A DNA stretch of 64,000 bases from Symbiodinium natans. Its lineage: Eukaryota > Sar > Dinophyceae > Suessiales > Symbiodiniaceae. Positions 38,336-50,480 of this stretch are shown here, one piece after another. Positions within the stretch are counted from its first letter, which is position 1. The number at the start of each line of letters is the position of its first letter. Under the pieces are notes generated by a model that ran no database searches, had not been told where the DNA came from, and worked only from the letters and a program-made list of their open reading frames with translations. Made by a program: the position numbers and the translations under genes. The stretch covers positions 55,882-119,881 of the forward strand of contig CAJNDS010002700.1 of assembly GCA_905221605.1 (NCBI GenBank), read 5' to 3'.

Positions 38336-38523
38336 AACCCCTTCCCGAGGCCAAATGTGTGGATCATGGGGGGGGAGGCATATATATATATATATTATAT
38401 ATGATATGACATGATATGATATGTATGCTATATGTAAATATATGTATACATTTTTTATATGTAAAAACAAGGTTTCGGGCGTATATAGGGACTTCTCCAA
38501 TTTAATTGTTGAATTTCAACCAG

Positions 38524-38690
38524 TCAGTGCATTAAACACGTGTGCATGGCTTCTTGAATGCTGGAGGGGTCCTCGAGATCTATTTTTCTGAAGAGCTTCT
38601 TGCTTGCCAAATATTTTGCCCAACGAAGCACTCTAAACAAGGCGGCACCCAAGGCATATGGGTGCTCTACATTAGGACCCCAGGTCGGGT
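38524..38690 (-). CDS. Terminal exon of unrecognised gene
   Basis: Acceptor ATCAG|AC; 54 codons plus stop: EHPYALGAALFRVLRWAKYL, then ASKKLFRKIDLEDPSSIQEA and a TGA stop. Amphipathic helix followed by an acidic end. Confidence 0.55.
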
Positions 38691-41600
38691 CTGATATAAA
38701 GAAGAAGAATAAGGGGGCCCTCATTCAGAGAACTGCTTGTACAGCCCTGGTAAGGAAGACATCCCCCAATTCCCCGCGCCTCGGCTAAACCCTCAACCCT
38801 CGACTCAACATTCAGAAGAAGGCGCCCAGAATCGTCGCTGTCTTCCGACTCGCTGCCCACCGTCCCCCAAAGCCTCTCCACGCCTTGAGCACAGCAGCTT
38901 TGTTGTCATGGGCGCAGGGAAGAGTAGGGCCATGGAAAGGATTCAGAGCCCCAACCTCCTTCCTATAGTGGGTTACTGAATGATTTAATGACTTCTATAA
39001 TTCTTAGGTGCCCTCCAACAGCGAGATTTCGGGTTCTGTTCAGGTTGAGGGTTTTGATTGTAAGTTGGAGGGCAGGGGGGGGGGGGGGGGGGGGGGGGGG
39101 GGTTCAGGGTTTGTAAGGCTTATGACCGGCGCGAAGGTGCTGAATAGCAGGGATGGTGTTTAGGGCTTAAGGAGTTTAAGGTCTAGGGTTTGGGGTTTAG
39201 GGTTTTGCTGTATGAAACCCCCCCCCCCCCCTTATAAGCGCTATATACTCCATAAGCCCGATAAACTCCACAAGCCGATGTAAACCCTAAAAACCTCAAA
39301 CCCCACGCCATCCGACCCCGGGCCCAGTCGTGGTACTCCATGACTCCATGTATTCAAGAAACTCCGCCCGCACGCAGAACCCTACGGTGCTTTCCAGTTT
39401 GGGTTCAGGGTTTCTGGGTTTTATGGGGTTTACAGGGTTTGGAGGATTTGTAGGGTTTGTAGGGTTTACGGTGTTTGCAGGATTTGTAGGGTTTTAGGGT
39501 CAGCATAACGCACTAGGTGGGTAGGGGGGGCGAGGGGGGAGGGGGCAAGGGGGTAGGGGGGTAAGGGAAGGAATACGGCCCCCTTACACCTCCTTGCTCA
39601 CGGCCCCAGTTCCGAATGAGTTCAGGGTTTAGGGTTGAGGGTCTAGGACGTTTTCCTCTGAAACCTGAAGCACGTAAGGTCTGAATGGCACCAACAACCG
39701 ACGGAGCCCCTGAACTTGGGGTCTATTCGAATTGCCAGGCCTTTTTCCAAGTATGCTAACCCTAAACCCTAAACCCTAAACCCTAAACCCTGAACCCTAA
39801 ACCCTAAACCCTAAACCCTAAACCTTACACCCTCAACCTTGAAGCCCTCCTATACTGGAAGCTTCGCCGGGTAGTTATCAGGAGGATTGTACATACCCAG
39901 AGAGTCATAAACCATAAACGTACCTACCCGATCTGCAGCTTTCGCTTTTAGGCACGGCAAGTACCCAAAGCCCTAGACCCGGATCCCTATCCCGAAACCC
40001 TAAACCCTAACACCCTAACCCCCAGACTCGAGACCTGAAACCCTTTGATCCACAGTCCCCCTGAGCCTGGCAACCCTAAAAGCCCTACAAAAGTAGACGC
40101 CCCCTGAGCCTGGCCTGCATCATGCAGGTCACTCGCAACAACAACTTGGGCCAACGGGGCTGCAGACATAGGAGGGGAATAAGGGCCTTGTGTCCCCAAA
40201 AAGGGTCTAGGGTTTACGGATAGGGTTTTTGGGAGTTTAGGGAGCTCAGGAATGCGGCGGAAGGCCCGAGAAGCCTGACTCTGGGCCTCAAAGTACCCCG
40301 CAAAGTCCACAAGACTCTCCGCTCAAAAAATGCATCCTTCTACATGCGTTTCGGGTTTGGGCTTTAGGGCTTAGGGTTTAGGGCCTGAGATAACTGAGAA
40401 CCCTGGATCCGCCTTGGAGGAACCGCTCTTCTTGCCCTTCTTGCCACCTGGCCAGCATCTTTACTAGGAGACCTCAGTGCTAAATCCGACTCCTTAAAAA
40501 ACCTACATTCCCAAGCCATAGACCCTAACAATTCCCTAAACCCTAAATCGCTTAAACCGGCTTGGGGGGCATACAGGAACAGAAGGGGTTTGATGTTGAA
40601 ATCCAACGGCTAAACCCTAAACCCTAAACCCTAAACCCTAAACCCTAAACCCTAAACCCTAAACCCTAAACCCTAAACCCTAAACCCTAAACCCTAAACC
40701 CTAAACCCTAAACCCTAACCCGGCACGTTGGTGTTTAGAGGCTCCTGGTGGTCAGGTTCAGGCTTTGAAAGCTATCTATAGGGTTCTTAAGGGATGGGGC
40801 TTCAAGGGGGGTTTAGGGTTTAGGGTTTAGGGTTTAGGGTTTAGGGTTTAGGGTTTAGGGTTTAGGGTTTAGGGTTTAGGGTTTAGGGTTTAGGGTTTAG
40901 GGTATGCAACCCCCAGGGAGCTGATCTTGCCAGCTGCGCCTCCGGGTGCATTTTAGCCAAGGGCTTCGGGGGTTTGGGGTCTGGGGCTTTAGGGTTTAGG
41001 GTTTCAGGTTTAGGGCTTAGGGTTTAGGGGTTTAAGGCACACTTCCTGCCTAAATCCTAAACCCTGAACCATAGACGCAGGTTTTTTGGAGTCAGAGCCT
41101 GCTTTTGAAGTTTAGTGCTTAGGGTAGCCTTCAACCCCACACCCTACAGCCTAGACCCTGGGGACACCCCCAAAAAGACCCCCACAAAAACGCCTAAGAC
41201 CCTCAGCCATACAAATCCTGAACCCCCGAAAACACCAGATCACATGAACCCCAGGAAGTCCCAACACTTACAACTCCAAATCCTCCACCCTGAAACCCTT
41301 ACCAAATCACCCGAGCCCCCACAACCCTAAACCCTCAAACCCTAAAGAGGCCCTGTAAACCCTAAAGCCCCTAACCCCTCACCCTACTAACCCTAAACCC
41401 TATATACTAAAGCCTAAACCCTAAGCCCTAAACCAAAGCCCTAAATCCTAAACCCTAGAGCCAACACCGCCCTGTACGGTGGTCGCCTCCGCCTTTTGCT
41501 GGCTTCTGCTCCTCACACCAAGGCTTTTTAAGCAAGTAGTAGGCTTAGGGTTTAGGGTTTAGGGTTTAGGGTTTAGGGTTTAGGGTTTAGGGTTTAGGGT

Positions 41601-44600
41601 TTAGGGTTTAGGGTTTAGGGTTTAGGGTTTAGGGTTTAGGGTTTAGGGTTTAGGGTTTAGGGATAAGGCTTTGGGGTGTCAGGGGTTTGCGGCTTTAAGG
41701 GTTTGGGTGCAAGGTTCAGGTTTGTGTCGAACTGTTCAGGGCTCTCTCCAGGGCCTGAGAGCTTTGGGGTTAGAGCCGTTGTGTGTTCGGGCCGGCCTGA
41801 AGCCCGAAACCCTAAATGGCTTGCCTGAGAAAGGGTACGAAGCCTAAGCCATACGGGGTACGAACCATGCAGCCCTAAACCCCAAACCCTAAACAAGGCC
41901 AAGAATTGACGAAACTGCCCTGGCAGATGCTGAGCTCCCCGACATCTTTGGAGGCGAAACCTGAGAGGCGTGGCGTTGGGGTCGCGAAGGGCCACTTAGG
42001 GTTTAGGGTTTAGGGTTAGGGGGTTTAGGGTTTAGGGTTTAGGGTTTAGGGTTTAGGGTTTAGGGTTTGGGGTTTAGGGTTTAGGGTTTAGGGTTTAGGG
42101 TTTAGGTTTTAGGGTTTAGGGTTCAGGGTTTAGCGGTTTGCGACGTATGGGCTTGAGAGCTCTAGGCTTGGAGGATCGGGATCGCAAGGTGGTGTTCCCA
42201 GAGAGTCCATCCACCTTGACAAGCCTTTTTTGCATGTATACGCATGCCCTTGGGATTAAACCCTCAACCCTAAACCCTAAACCCTAAACCCTAAACCCTA
42301 AACCCTAAACCCTAAACCCTAAACCCTAAACTGCCAAGGGGACTCTTGGAGGAGGGTGCTGCACAGCCGGAATCCAAGCAATGAAGGCGCGGCTTAGGGA
42401 AACTTACGGGCAGGCCCTAAACCCTAAACCCTAAACCCTAAACCCTAAACCCTTAAACCCTAAACCCTAAACCCTAAACCCTAAAACCCTAAACCCTAAA
42501 CCCTGGAGACTTCGTTGCAGCCGAGCGGCAGCCCATGTCTCTACATTTACATCAACCCTCTTCCCCCTTCCATCTGGGCCAGAGGTTGCAGCGGAGCATG
42601 GCGATGGCGTTGGAATCCGGTTGCTGAGTTCTTCAACCGGTTGCTCCAAAAGCTCGAAATGGAACCCTGAGACATCCAGACGCTGATAGCTTAGGGCTTA
42701 GGGTTTAGGTTTTAGTGTTTTCTAATCCTACCTACAGCCCAGAGGCAGGTCTCTAAACCCTAAACCCTAAACCCGAAACCCGAAACCCTAAACCTCGCTG
42801 GAGTCTCGGAAGAACCCCACAGGGATCACAACGTGCTTTTGGGAACCGAAGCCACCATTCCTGAACCGTAAACTCCTCAGGGTCCCGGAGCCCCTAGGGT
42901 TTAGGGTTTAGGGTTTGGGGTTTAGGGTTCAGGGTTTAGGGTTTGGCGTTTAGGGTTTAGGGGCCCACGCTACCCTCAAAACTCAAAAAAAATATTCGAG
43001 CGTCACGTGATCCATCCGTGTGCTACTGGGCATCCTTTTTCCTTGTACTACAAGTGTTGGAGGGGTTAGGCCCTAAACCGTAAACCGTAAACCGTAAACC
43101 GTAAGCCGTAAACCGTAAACCCTAAACCCTAAACCCTAAACCCTAAACCCCAAAACCCTAAACCCCATTGGAAGTCTAGCGTGCAAAGGGATCAGGGAGG
43201 GCAGTGCAGCTCTATCACGGCCATGTTTCGGCAATAGCAACTGCCGTGAAGCTCGCGCGTTTCGCTAAAGTTTAGGGTTAGGGTTTAGGGTTTAGGGTTC
43301 AGGGTTCAGGGTTCAGGGTAAAGGGTTCAGGGTTTAGGGTTAGGGCTGAACACTCCAGCTTCAGCCCTCCACCCTAAACCCTGAACCCCAACAGGCTCGT
43401 TTTGTCTTCTCGCAGCGTTCCTCCGAGTTGCCATCTCGGCCCAAAGACTCCCCCGAATCTCCGCCCTCGATGAGGAGACCTGCAGGGTTATAGGGCTATG
43501 GATTTAGGGTTTAGGGTTTAGGGTTTAGGGTTTAGGGTTTCGAGTCTGGGGGCTTGGGGTTCGGCGTTTCCAAGTTGAGGGTAGAGGGTTTCGGGGTATG
43601 GATGGCTTGAGATTTAGGCGTGTGCTGCTTGGCTGCCAAGGGCTATCTTCAACTACCGGAATTAAAGAAGACACCTTAAGTATGACCTTATTCTGAATTG
43701 TAAATTGTAAGGTTTCAATCTGACTTCACCCCTTAGCTTAAAGAAGATACCTTAAGTATGACATATTATACAGGTCCTTGTTTTGAATGGTAAGGTTTCT
43801 TCTGACTTCACCTCTCGGTCCAGGAGGCCTCCCTCACCTTAGCTCAGCCCCTGTGCTCTCCTGAAACCTCCCCTTATCCTTAGCTTTGGAGTAGACCCTG
43901 AAAAACAAGTATATACTTTCTAGGTATAAGTAGCTAGAATAGGAACCCAGAAAACATGTGTTAAAGTATGTACTCCAAGACCCAGTCAGTGGGTTGGGAA
44001 GGGGGTATTGAGAGTTGGCTAGAAGTGTAGCGGCGTATCTAGGGTTTGTTCCGGGGTTGGTGGCCTGGCTTTTGTGAAAAAAACGATGCCAAACCCAAAG
44101 CCCAAAACCCAAACCCGTAAACCCTAAACCCTAATCCGCGGTTTCAAATTTTTAGGGCTCGGGTTCGAGCCCTGGCACATTGGTTTAGAAACGGAAATGT
44201 ACGGATTTGGGTTTAGGGTGATATTGGAAACAGGTATTTTGATCAGCTCACACTTCGGAATACTACGCGCGTCGCCACCAGGGTGCCAAGATGTCAGCGC
44301 CGATGACTCGACGACTTCTCAAGTCTAGGGTTTAGGGTTTAGGGTCACATGCCATTTAAACGGACTTTGATGCCAGGCTCGCTAGTGCGAGTAGATACAA
44401 ATCGTAGAAGAATAGAAATGCGCGGTCCCTGATTTGGAGCTGGCATTATAAACCCTAGACCCCGAAATCTTAAGCCCTAAGCCCTAAACCCGATTCTCAA
44501 CCAAAACGCAAAGTCAGCCTGAACAGCCCGCCCAGAACCCTCCAGAAACACGATCAACCCTAAACCCTAAACCCTGAACAGCTAGACTGCCATGAGCCCT

Positions 44601-45295
44601 CTTCCAAGGGGCCTATAGGGGGTACCTTGTCGGAAACATGAACGCATCTTGAAAAGTACTTGGGGTTTAGGGTTCAGGGTTTCGGGTTAGGGTTTAGGGT
44701 TTGGGATTTAGGGTTTAGGGTTTAGGGTTTAGGGTTTAGGGTTTAGGGTTTAGGGTTTAGAATAACACCAGGTCCCGATATGAGGCACTGGCAACTCTTC
44801 TACTTGCCCCCTCCTTACAAAAACCTCCAACTCGAAATCCCTGCAACAGCAAAAGCCTTCGAGGGCACTAGGGCACTGGGCCTTGGGGTTCTCTACCCCT
44901 AAACCCTAAACCCTAAACCCTAAACCTTAAAACCCTAAACCCACTCCTCCTAACATTAGACCCCCCCAGCCCACCCAAAATTAAGTATCCCCCAACATGC
45001 TATAACCTAGTGCTGTCAACCCCTCCTCTCAGGATAAACCTCCGAGGCGACAAGCATGAAATCCCAAAAAAAAACACAGCACTCAAGAACCATAATAAGC
45101 CCAGAGCCCTCAAGCAAGAACGCCACGCCCTCCCCTCACCCCCCCCCCCCACCAGAAACAAAACGAAGCCTCTGGAATCATGATACCTTACTTAGCCTCT
45201 AAAGACTCTAAACCCGACACCGAGCTCGTCGCCTCATCAAGCGCATCACCAGCGGGAGAGCCTGCCAGAGCCCACAAGAAACCCTGAACCGAAAC
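38524..45295 (-). CDS. Unrecognised multi-exon gene(s); range includes introns
   Basis: A run of coding-like segments on minus, each between AG|G-type acceptors and plausible donors: 45295-45215 (GFLWALAGSPAGDALDEATS), 44312-44276 (SRRVIGADILAPW), 43484-43390, 43250-43180, 42860-42795 (NGGFGSQKHVVIPVGFFRDS), 42660-42507, 42214-42170 (VDGLSGNTTLRSRSS), 41960-41899 (FASKDVGELSICQGSFVNSW), 41515-41465, 40447-40387, 39752-39684, 39389-39318 (TVGFCVRAEFLEYMESW), 38930-38815 and the last exon 38690-38524. Phases were not checked for all joins, so this may be more than one gene. No known domain was recognised. Confidence 0.4.
40611..40717 (-). repeat. CCCTAAA array
   Basis: About 15 copies; an opposite-strand array (40808-40903) lies 90 bp away, so the two form a head-to-head pair. 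Confidence 0.95.
40808..40903 (+). repeat. TTTAGGG array
   Basis: About 13 copies, inverted relative to the array at 40611-40717. Confidence 0.95.
41548..41662 (+). repeat. TTTAGGG array
   Basis: About 16 perfect copies. Confidence 0.95.
42000..42140 (+). repeat. TTTAGGG array
   Basis: About 19 copies with scattered variants; opposite arrays follow at 42261-42332 and 42417-42505. Confidence 0.92.
42507..42660 (-). CDS. Exon FELLEQPVEELSNRIPTPSP
   Basis: About 51 codons in one frame, from FELLEQPVEELSN through a Ser/Pro-rich linker to VNVETWAAARLQRSLQ. One of the longest open segments between repeats in this part. Confidence 0.5.
43073..43130 (-). repeat. CCGTAAA variant array
   Basis: Six copies of CCGTAAA followed by normal CCCTAAA. 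Confidence 0.88.
43670..43812. repeat. Tandem duplication, about 70 bp
   Basis: AAAGAAGAYACCTTAAGTATGA and GGTTTC...TCTGACTTCACC occur twice in the same order. Confidence 0.8.
43885..43978. mobile_element. Family G element
   Basis: TTGGAGTAGACCCTG ... TATGTACTCCAAG; a second copy at 13910-13990 shares GGAGTAGACCCTG and AAGTATTAAAG-type inner sequence. Confidence 0.75.
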
Positions 45296-45524
45296 AGGGT
45301 TCAGGGCTTCGGGATCGTCGTAGACCTTAACGGCTGAACACCCTAGCCCAAAAAAGATTAACCGTGTATTTGTAATAGGGTTATATGTAACCAAAAAGTT
45401 TAAAACCCAGCCCCTGCTACTAAGGACTTAAGCCTGCAGAGCCCAATACCCCCTTCAGTGAGGAGCATGCCTTAGCAATCCGGATGCTCTCGCGTGCATC
45501 TACTCGCAAACAAGCCTTTGGGGG

Positions 45525-45660
45525 GATGGGGGTGATGGGGGGGGAGGCGGGGTGTGAGGGATGGGGGGGGAATGGGGGGATGGGGGGGGATGGGAGGGAT
45601 GGGGGGGATGGAGGGGATGGAGGGGATGGAGAGGATGGGGGGGACGGGCTGAGCGGGCTC
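45525..45660 (+). repeat. GGGATGGGG minisatellite
   Basis: G-rich GATGGGGGG/GGGATGGAGG units for about 130 bp. Confidence 0.85.
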
Positions 45661-45870
45661 CGGAGTTCTTCATGTTTGGGATTTGGAGGGTGGATTTTCC
45701 CTTGTTGCATCGATGTAGCTAAGCTGGCTTCTCGTGATTCGGATTGCAAACCCCAAAAGAGAAGTGCTTAGGGATCTCTTTGGATGCGCGTAAACAACCT
45801 GCTGCCGGTTCTTACAATATAGGTTGCCAGCTTATACCCTACTTCTAGCTAGCCATGAACCTTCAAGTAC

Positions 45871-45990
45871 CCCTAAACCCTAAACCCTAAACCCTAAACC
45901 CTAAACCCTAAACCCTAAACCCTAAACCCTAAACCCTAAACCCTAAACCCTAAACCCTAAACCCTAAACCCTAAACCCTAAACCCTAAAC
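45871..45990 (-). repeat. CCCTAAA array
   Basis: About 17 copies, directly after a family B element end (CTTCAAGTA). Confidence 0.95.
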
Positions 45991-46106
45991 ACCTACCTCT
46001 CATCGGCTCCTCAAGACCTGGAAAAGCACTGCGGGATGGTACCAACCACACTGCACCCCCTCCGAGAATTCCAGGAACCCTGAACCAAACCCCAGAGTCG
46101 GTCTAG
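45991..46106. other. Spacer between head-to-head telomeric arrays
   Basis: About 115 bp of unique DNA, CCTACCTCTCATCGGCTCC onward; weak coding signs only. Confidence 0.4.
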
Positions 46107-46290
46107 GGTTTAGGGTTTAGGGTTTAGGGTTTAGGGTTTAGGGTTTAGGGTTTAGGGTTTAGGGTTTAGGGTTTAGGGTTTAGGGTTTAGGGTTTAGGGT
46201 TTAGGGTTTAGGGTTTAGGGTTTAGGGTTTAGGGTTTAGGGTTTAGGGTTTAGGGTTTAGGGTTTAGGGTTTAGGGTTTAGGGTTTAGGG
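46107..46290 (+). repeat. TTTAGGG array
   Basis: About 26 perfect copies, head-to-head with the 45871-45990 array across about 115 bp. Confidence 0.96.
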
Positions 46291-46337
46291 GTACTTGAAG
46301 GTTTACAAAGACTGCTTGTAGGGTTTAGGGTTTTAGG

Positions 46338-46446
46338 TTGGGATGTTCCCCCTTATACTAACAGGCCTTTGTCGGGAATATAGTAGGAGGTACTGGGGTA
46401 CTATAATCCCGATTAAGGACTGTTAGTACAAGGGGGAACATCCCAA
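46338..46446. mobile_element. Family A element
   Basis: Full copy with a short GGTACTGG duplication in the loop; ends TTGGGATGTTCCCCC and GGGGGAACATCCCAA are perfect inverse copies. Confidence 0.9.
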
Positions 46447-46689
46447 GGTATAGGGATTATGGTTTCGGGCTTGGGGATGTTAATACAGAAGCTGCACCCC
46501 AAAGCCTTCAAACCTTTTCTCCCCAAGCTTGCTGGGTCTTTTTGGGGTTTAGGTCTTGACGCAGGGTTTAGGGATTTTACTTGTTTTGAGAAACAGGGGA
46601 TCCCTGTCTAATCCCTCAGGGGCATCTAAGGAACCTCATTCCTAACTTCCCTACAAAGAGCTAGTAAGCCCCTGAAGCCTAAAGCCTAA

Positions 46690-46810
46690 AAACCCTTGCA
46701 GTTGTCCCGAACGCTGCCTCCGCGAGATCTGCAAGTCCGCGGAACTGATGCCCGAATGCGTGCAGCCGTCCGAGTGGGGTTGCGAAAATCAGCTGCAAAG
46801 GGCTGTATGA
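46690..46810. other. Coding-like island, strand unclear
   Basis: About 110 bp free of telomeric repeats. The minus frame LQLIFATPLGRLHAFGHQFR and the plus frame PERCLREICKSAELMPECVQ both look like protein, so it is probably an exon, but the strand cannot be fixed. Confidence 0.3.
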
Positions 46811-47309
46811 CGGTTTAGGGGTCTGACACTGTGCTTGATCTACAGGGGGTCCCTTTCTAGCTAAGAACCCTAGTCATCCAGTGCTGGGCGCTGCCACTGT
46901 TTTTAAGGAGTACTTGAATGTTCATGGATAGTTATAAGTATGATTATAAGTAGGTTATGGACTTGATTTGGGGTGCTTCGCCCCAAAAAATCTCCCGAAA
47001 ACAAAACCCCCGCAAAAAGGTGCTGTTGGGAAAACGGATACGAAGGCCTAAACCCAGAAGAAAACGACGAAGTAGGCTATGATTGGCAGGGCCCATGTGA
47101 CCTCAAAATGAGGACCTGAACATATGAGTTCAGGATTACTTTGAAGCCTAGACCCTGAACCCTAAACCCTAAACCCCCAAAAGAACACTTAGTATGCTGC
47201 CCCACTCCCTCAGTTCAGGAACTCCGACCATAACCCTAAACCCTAAACCCTAAACCCTAAACCCTAAACCCTAAACCCTAAACCCTAAACCCTAAACCCT
47301 AAACCCTAA

Positions 47310-47415
47310 ACCCATCCTTGAAAGATAACCCCGCTCGGTGGTCTACGCGCACAGCGCAGCGAGACGCGCGACCGACGGGTGTTTCCGTGACCGGCCTTGG
47401 CCCAGGAATCCTGAG
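47310..47415 (-). CDS. Candidate coding segment
   Basis: Non-repeat island; open frame GFLGQGRSRKHPSVARLAAL on minus, ending in a stop. GC-rich, unlike the flanking arrays. Confidence 0.25.
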
Positions 47416-47438
47416 GCTCCTACTAGGGCTTAGGGCGT

Positions 47439-47659
47439 TTAGGGTTTAGGGTTTAGGGTTTAGGGTTCAGGGCTAGGGTTTAGGGTTTAGGGTTTAGGGT
47501 TTAGGGTTTAGGGTTTAGGGTTTAGGGTTTAGGGTTTAGGGTTTAGGGTTTAGGGTTTAGGGTTTAGGGTTTAGGGTTTAGGGTTTAGGGTTTAGGGTTT
47601 AGGGTTTAGGGTTTAGGGTTTAGGGTTTAGGGTTTAGGGTTCAGGGTTTAGGGTTTAGG
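47439..47659 (+). repeat. TTTAGGG array
   Basis: About 31 copies, two TTCAGGG variants. Confidence 0.95.
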
Positions 47660-48142
47660 GCCTTGGCCCAGGGCTCCTGAGGCTCCTACGCCCCCATCGC
47701 TTCCATGGCGATGTTCGGATGCTTTAGGGCCTAGGGCTTGTAGGGTTTAGGGTTTAGGGTTTAGGGTTTAGGGTTTGGGTTTAGGGTTTAGGGTTTAGGG
47801 TTTAGGGTTTAGGGTTTAGGGTTTAGGGTTTAGGGAACTGCAAACTCGGCAAGTAAGCTCCCTGCGATAACCCCACAGAGTTCGACGCTCAAGCCTTCGA
47901 CGCTCAAGCCTCCGACGCCTGTGGCCAAGACAAGTCGATCGGGCCCAAGCAGCCCAGAAGCGCAAATTCGCGGTTCGTAGCTTCAGCTCGCGGGTGACTG
48001 CTGTAGGGCCTAATGATTAGAATAGGGCCGTGGGGATTATTGTAGTATAAGAGTCTTCCGGTAGGTTTGACAACATAGGAAGTCGCGGGCGCAATGGGGA
48101 GTTTGATATTAGGCATGCTGGCATCTCTTACAAGGCTGAATT

Positions 48143-48262
48143 CCTACTACTTGCTTAAGAACTCCCCAAAAACAAAGAATGAAAATCCCTATATTGCCCT
48201 TTTAAGGAGATCCTTTTTTTATTTTTTTTTGTGGGGGGGGGGGGTTCTTAAGCAATTAGTAG
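48143..48262. mobile_element. Family E element
   Basis: CTACTACTTGCTTAAGAACTC to GGTTCTTAAGCAATTAGTAG around T- and G-runs; ATTC on both sides may be a short target duplication. Confidence 0.85.
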
Positions 48263-49477
48263 ATTCAGGGATCAAGGACGAAGTTTGAGGCTTTGCATGG
48301 ACGGTCAAGAGGATGCCCCAGACTCAGCGCAAAATCAGCGAACACTATAGAAACAAACCTTGTGTCTCGCTACGCATCAGGTTTTGGCTAAGCACCGAGA
48401 ATATTGAAACCCCAAGCCGTAAACCCTGAACACTCAAACCGTAAACCCTGAACCCTAAACCCTAAACACTGAGAAGGTGCCTCGAAACCCGAAAGCCTGA
48501 ACCAAAAATTTGCCGCCGCAGAGCCCTAAGGCCTGCACCCTAGAACCTGGTACACCCATAAACAGATTAGAATAAGGGTTTAGGGTTTAGGGTTTAGGGT
48601 TTAAACCCTAAACCCTAAACCCTAAACCCTAAACCCTAAACCCTAAACCCTAAACCCTAAACCCTAAACCCATGTTTTTTAGGCCTTAGGGATCCTAAAC
48701 CCTAAACCCTAAACCCTAAACCCTAAACCCTAAACCCTAAACCCTAAACCCTAAACCCTAAACCCTGCTTCCCTGAGTCCTAAAATATCTAACGCCTTGG
48801 ACTTTCCGCGCTCGCGCCGAAGCTACGCTTGCCTAGTGATGGCAGCCATGGGCTGCCGCACTCTCCTGGAGGACTACACAACCCTAAACCCTAAACCCTC
48901 AACCCCTAAACCCCTAAACCCTAAACCCTAATCCCTAAATTAGGGATTCAATCCCTAAACCCTAAACCCCTAAACCCCTAAACCCTAACCCCGAAACCCT
49001 AAACCCTTAACCCTAAACCCTGAACCCTAAACCCTAAACCCCTAAACCCCTAAACCCTAAACCCTGAACCCTAAACCCTACGTAACCCCTAAACCCCTGA
49101 ACCCCTGAACCCCTGGACTTAAACCCTGAACTGTAGGGCTGGGTGGGTTGTGTTTCGGGACCTTAGAGTTAGGGTCGTAGACGGGCCCCTCTGAACTCAT
49201 GAGCAATCCTCTCCTTGCAGAGGTCGACGGACGGAAGCAAAGCTCTGTTGCATATTTGCATAGGGAGTGTATATTTGTAGGAATCTAAAAACGAAATTGC
49301 CCACAATCCCAAATACCCTAAACTCCCCAAAGCCCAAATAACCCCTGGCCTCTGAGATAAGCCCTACTTGAAACGGCACCGACCACAGAGAGGACCGTAG
49401 TTTTCGGAACACCCCCTACGCACCACCCTATCCCTAAACCCTAAACCCTGAACCCCAAACCCTAAACCCTATACGCC

Positions 49478-49545
49478 CGTGGCCAGGAGAGGGCTTGCTC
49501 GCGAGGCTGCGCGCCGCGCGCGAATCGTCCTCCACTGTGTCGCCA
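49478..49545 (-). CDS. Candidate exon GGDTVEDDSRAARSLASKPS
   Basis: Short non-repeat stretch with an open, polar frame on minus. No family recognised. Confidence 0.25.
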
Positions 49546-49984
49546 CCTTTTTGGGGTTTGGGGTTTAGGGTTTAGGGTTTTGGGGTTTAGGGTTTAGGGT
49601 TTAGGGTTTTACGGTTTCAGGGGTTTGGGTGGGTTTTTTCGGGGGATGGGGGGCTTCGGGTTTGGGGCTTAGGGCTTAGGGTTCAGCATCTCGTGTCTTG
49701 AATTCAAAGGTTTGGGTTCGGGGGGTTTGGAGATTCAGGTTCAAAAAAGACTTGGGGCTTGAGGGTTTCGTGGTTGAGGGTGCAAAAAGTTCGGGGTTCT
49801 AGGGTTTAGGGGCTGTTTGCTTGTGGGTTTTGAGACTTTAGGGCCCTACTGGCTCTGATTTTGAGTTTCTGGAAGTCAGTTCCAGGGAACTCCCTCTACA
49901 AGACCGCTTAACATCCCGGACAATAGCACCCTTCAGCCAGAAGCCCCCTGCCGCTAAAACCCCAAAACCCGCAACCCTTAACCC

Positions 49985-50115
49985 CAGAGAGCTTGCTTTC
50001 CAGATGCCTGGGAAGGACTTCCGAAGCTGACCTTTGGGCCTGCGGATCAAGAGGTTCGCCAGAGAAACGCGATGTCGTCTTCGTGGCCATGGATGGCTTG
50101 GCGCTGGGGGCCACC
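49985..50115 (-). CDS. Candidate exon APSAKPSMATKTTSRFSGEP
   Basis: About 40 open codons rich in Ser, Pro and Lys between repeats; a second frame is also open. May be part of a cytosolic tail or another gene. Confidence 0.3.
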
Positions 50116-50164
50116 CCGGCATGTAGACGGTAGACCCGGAACCCTGCCCTAAACCCTAAACCCT

Positions 50165-50390
50165 AAACCCTAAAGCCTAAAGCCTAAAGCCTAAAGCCTA
50201 AAGCCTAAAGCCTAAAGCCTAAGCCTAAAGCCTAAACCCTATAAACCCTATAAACCCCCTAAACCCTACAAACCCTATAAACCCTATAAACCCTATAAAC
50301 CCTGTCAACCCTATAAACCCTATAAACCCTATAAACCCTATAAACCCTATAAACCCTATAAACCCTATAGACCCTATAGACCCCAAACTC
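50165..50390 (-). repeat. GCCTAAA then CCCTATAAA arrays
   Basis: Ten or so GCCTAAA copies change to about 16 copies of the 9-mer CCCTATAAA. Two different variants side by side. Confidence 0.9.
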
Positions 50391-50411
50391 CAAAACCCCA
50401 AACGAGGCGCC

Positions 50412-50480
50412 TTTCTTCGTGGCCAAACTCTTTCAGGCCTGGTCCCTCCATGACAGTCATCCGACCAAACTTCGTGGCCC
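50412..50480 (-). CDS. Candidate exon after the membrane protein
   Basis: Two frames are protein-like: GHEVWSDDCHGGTRPERVWP (phase 0, which would continue the membrane protein as a cytosolic tail) and ATKFGRMTVMEGPGLKEFGH. Confidence 0.35.

Noticed and set aside
37650-38500. Long minus frames of 234-299 residues
   Set aside because: They only translate the CTCCAGATTTCCAG satellite; several frames are open at once.
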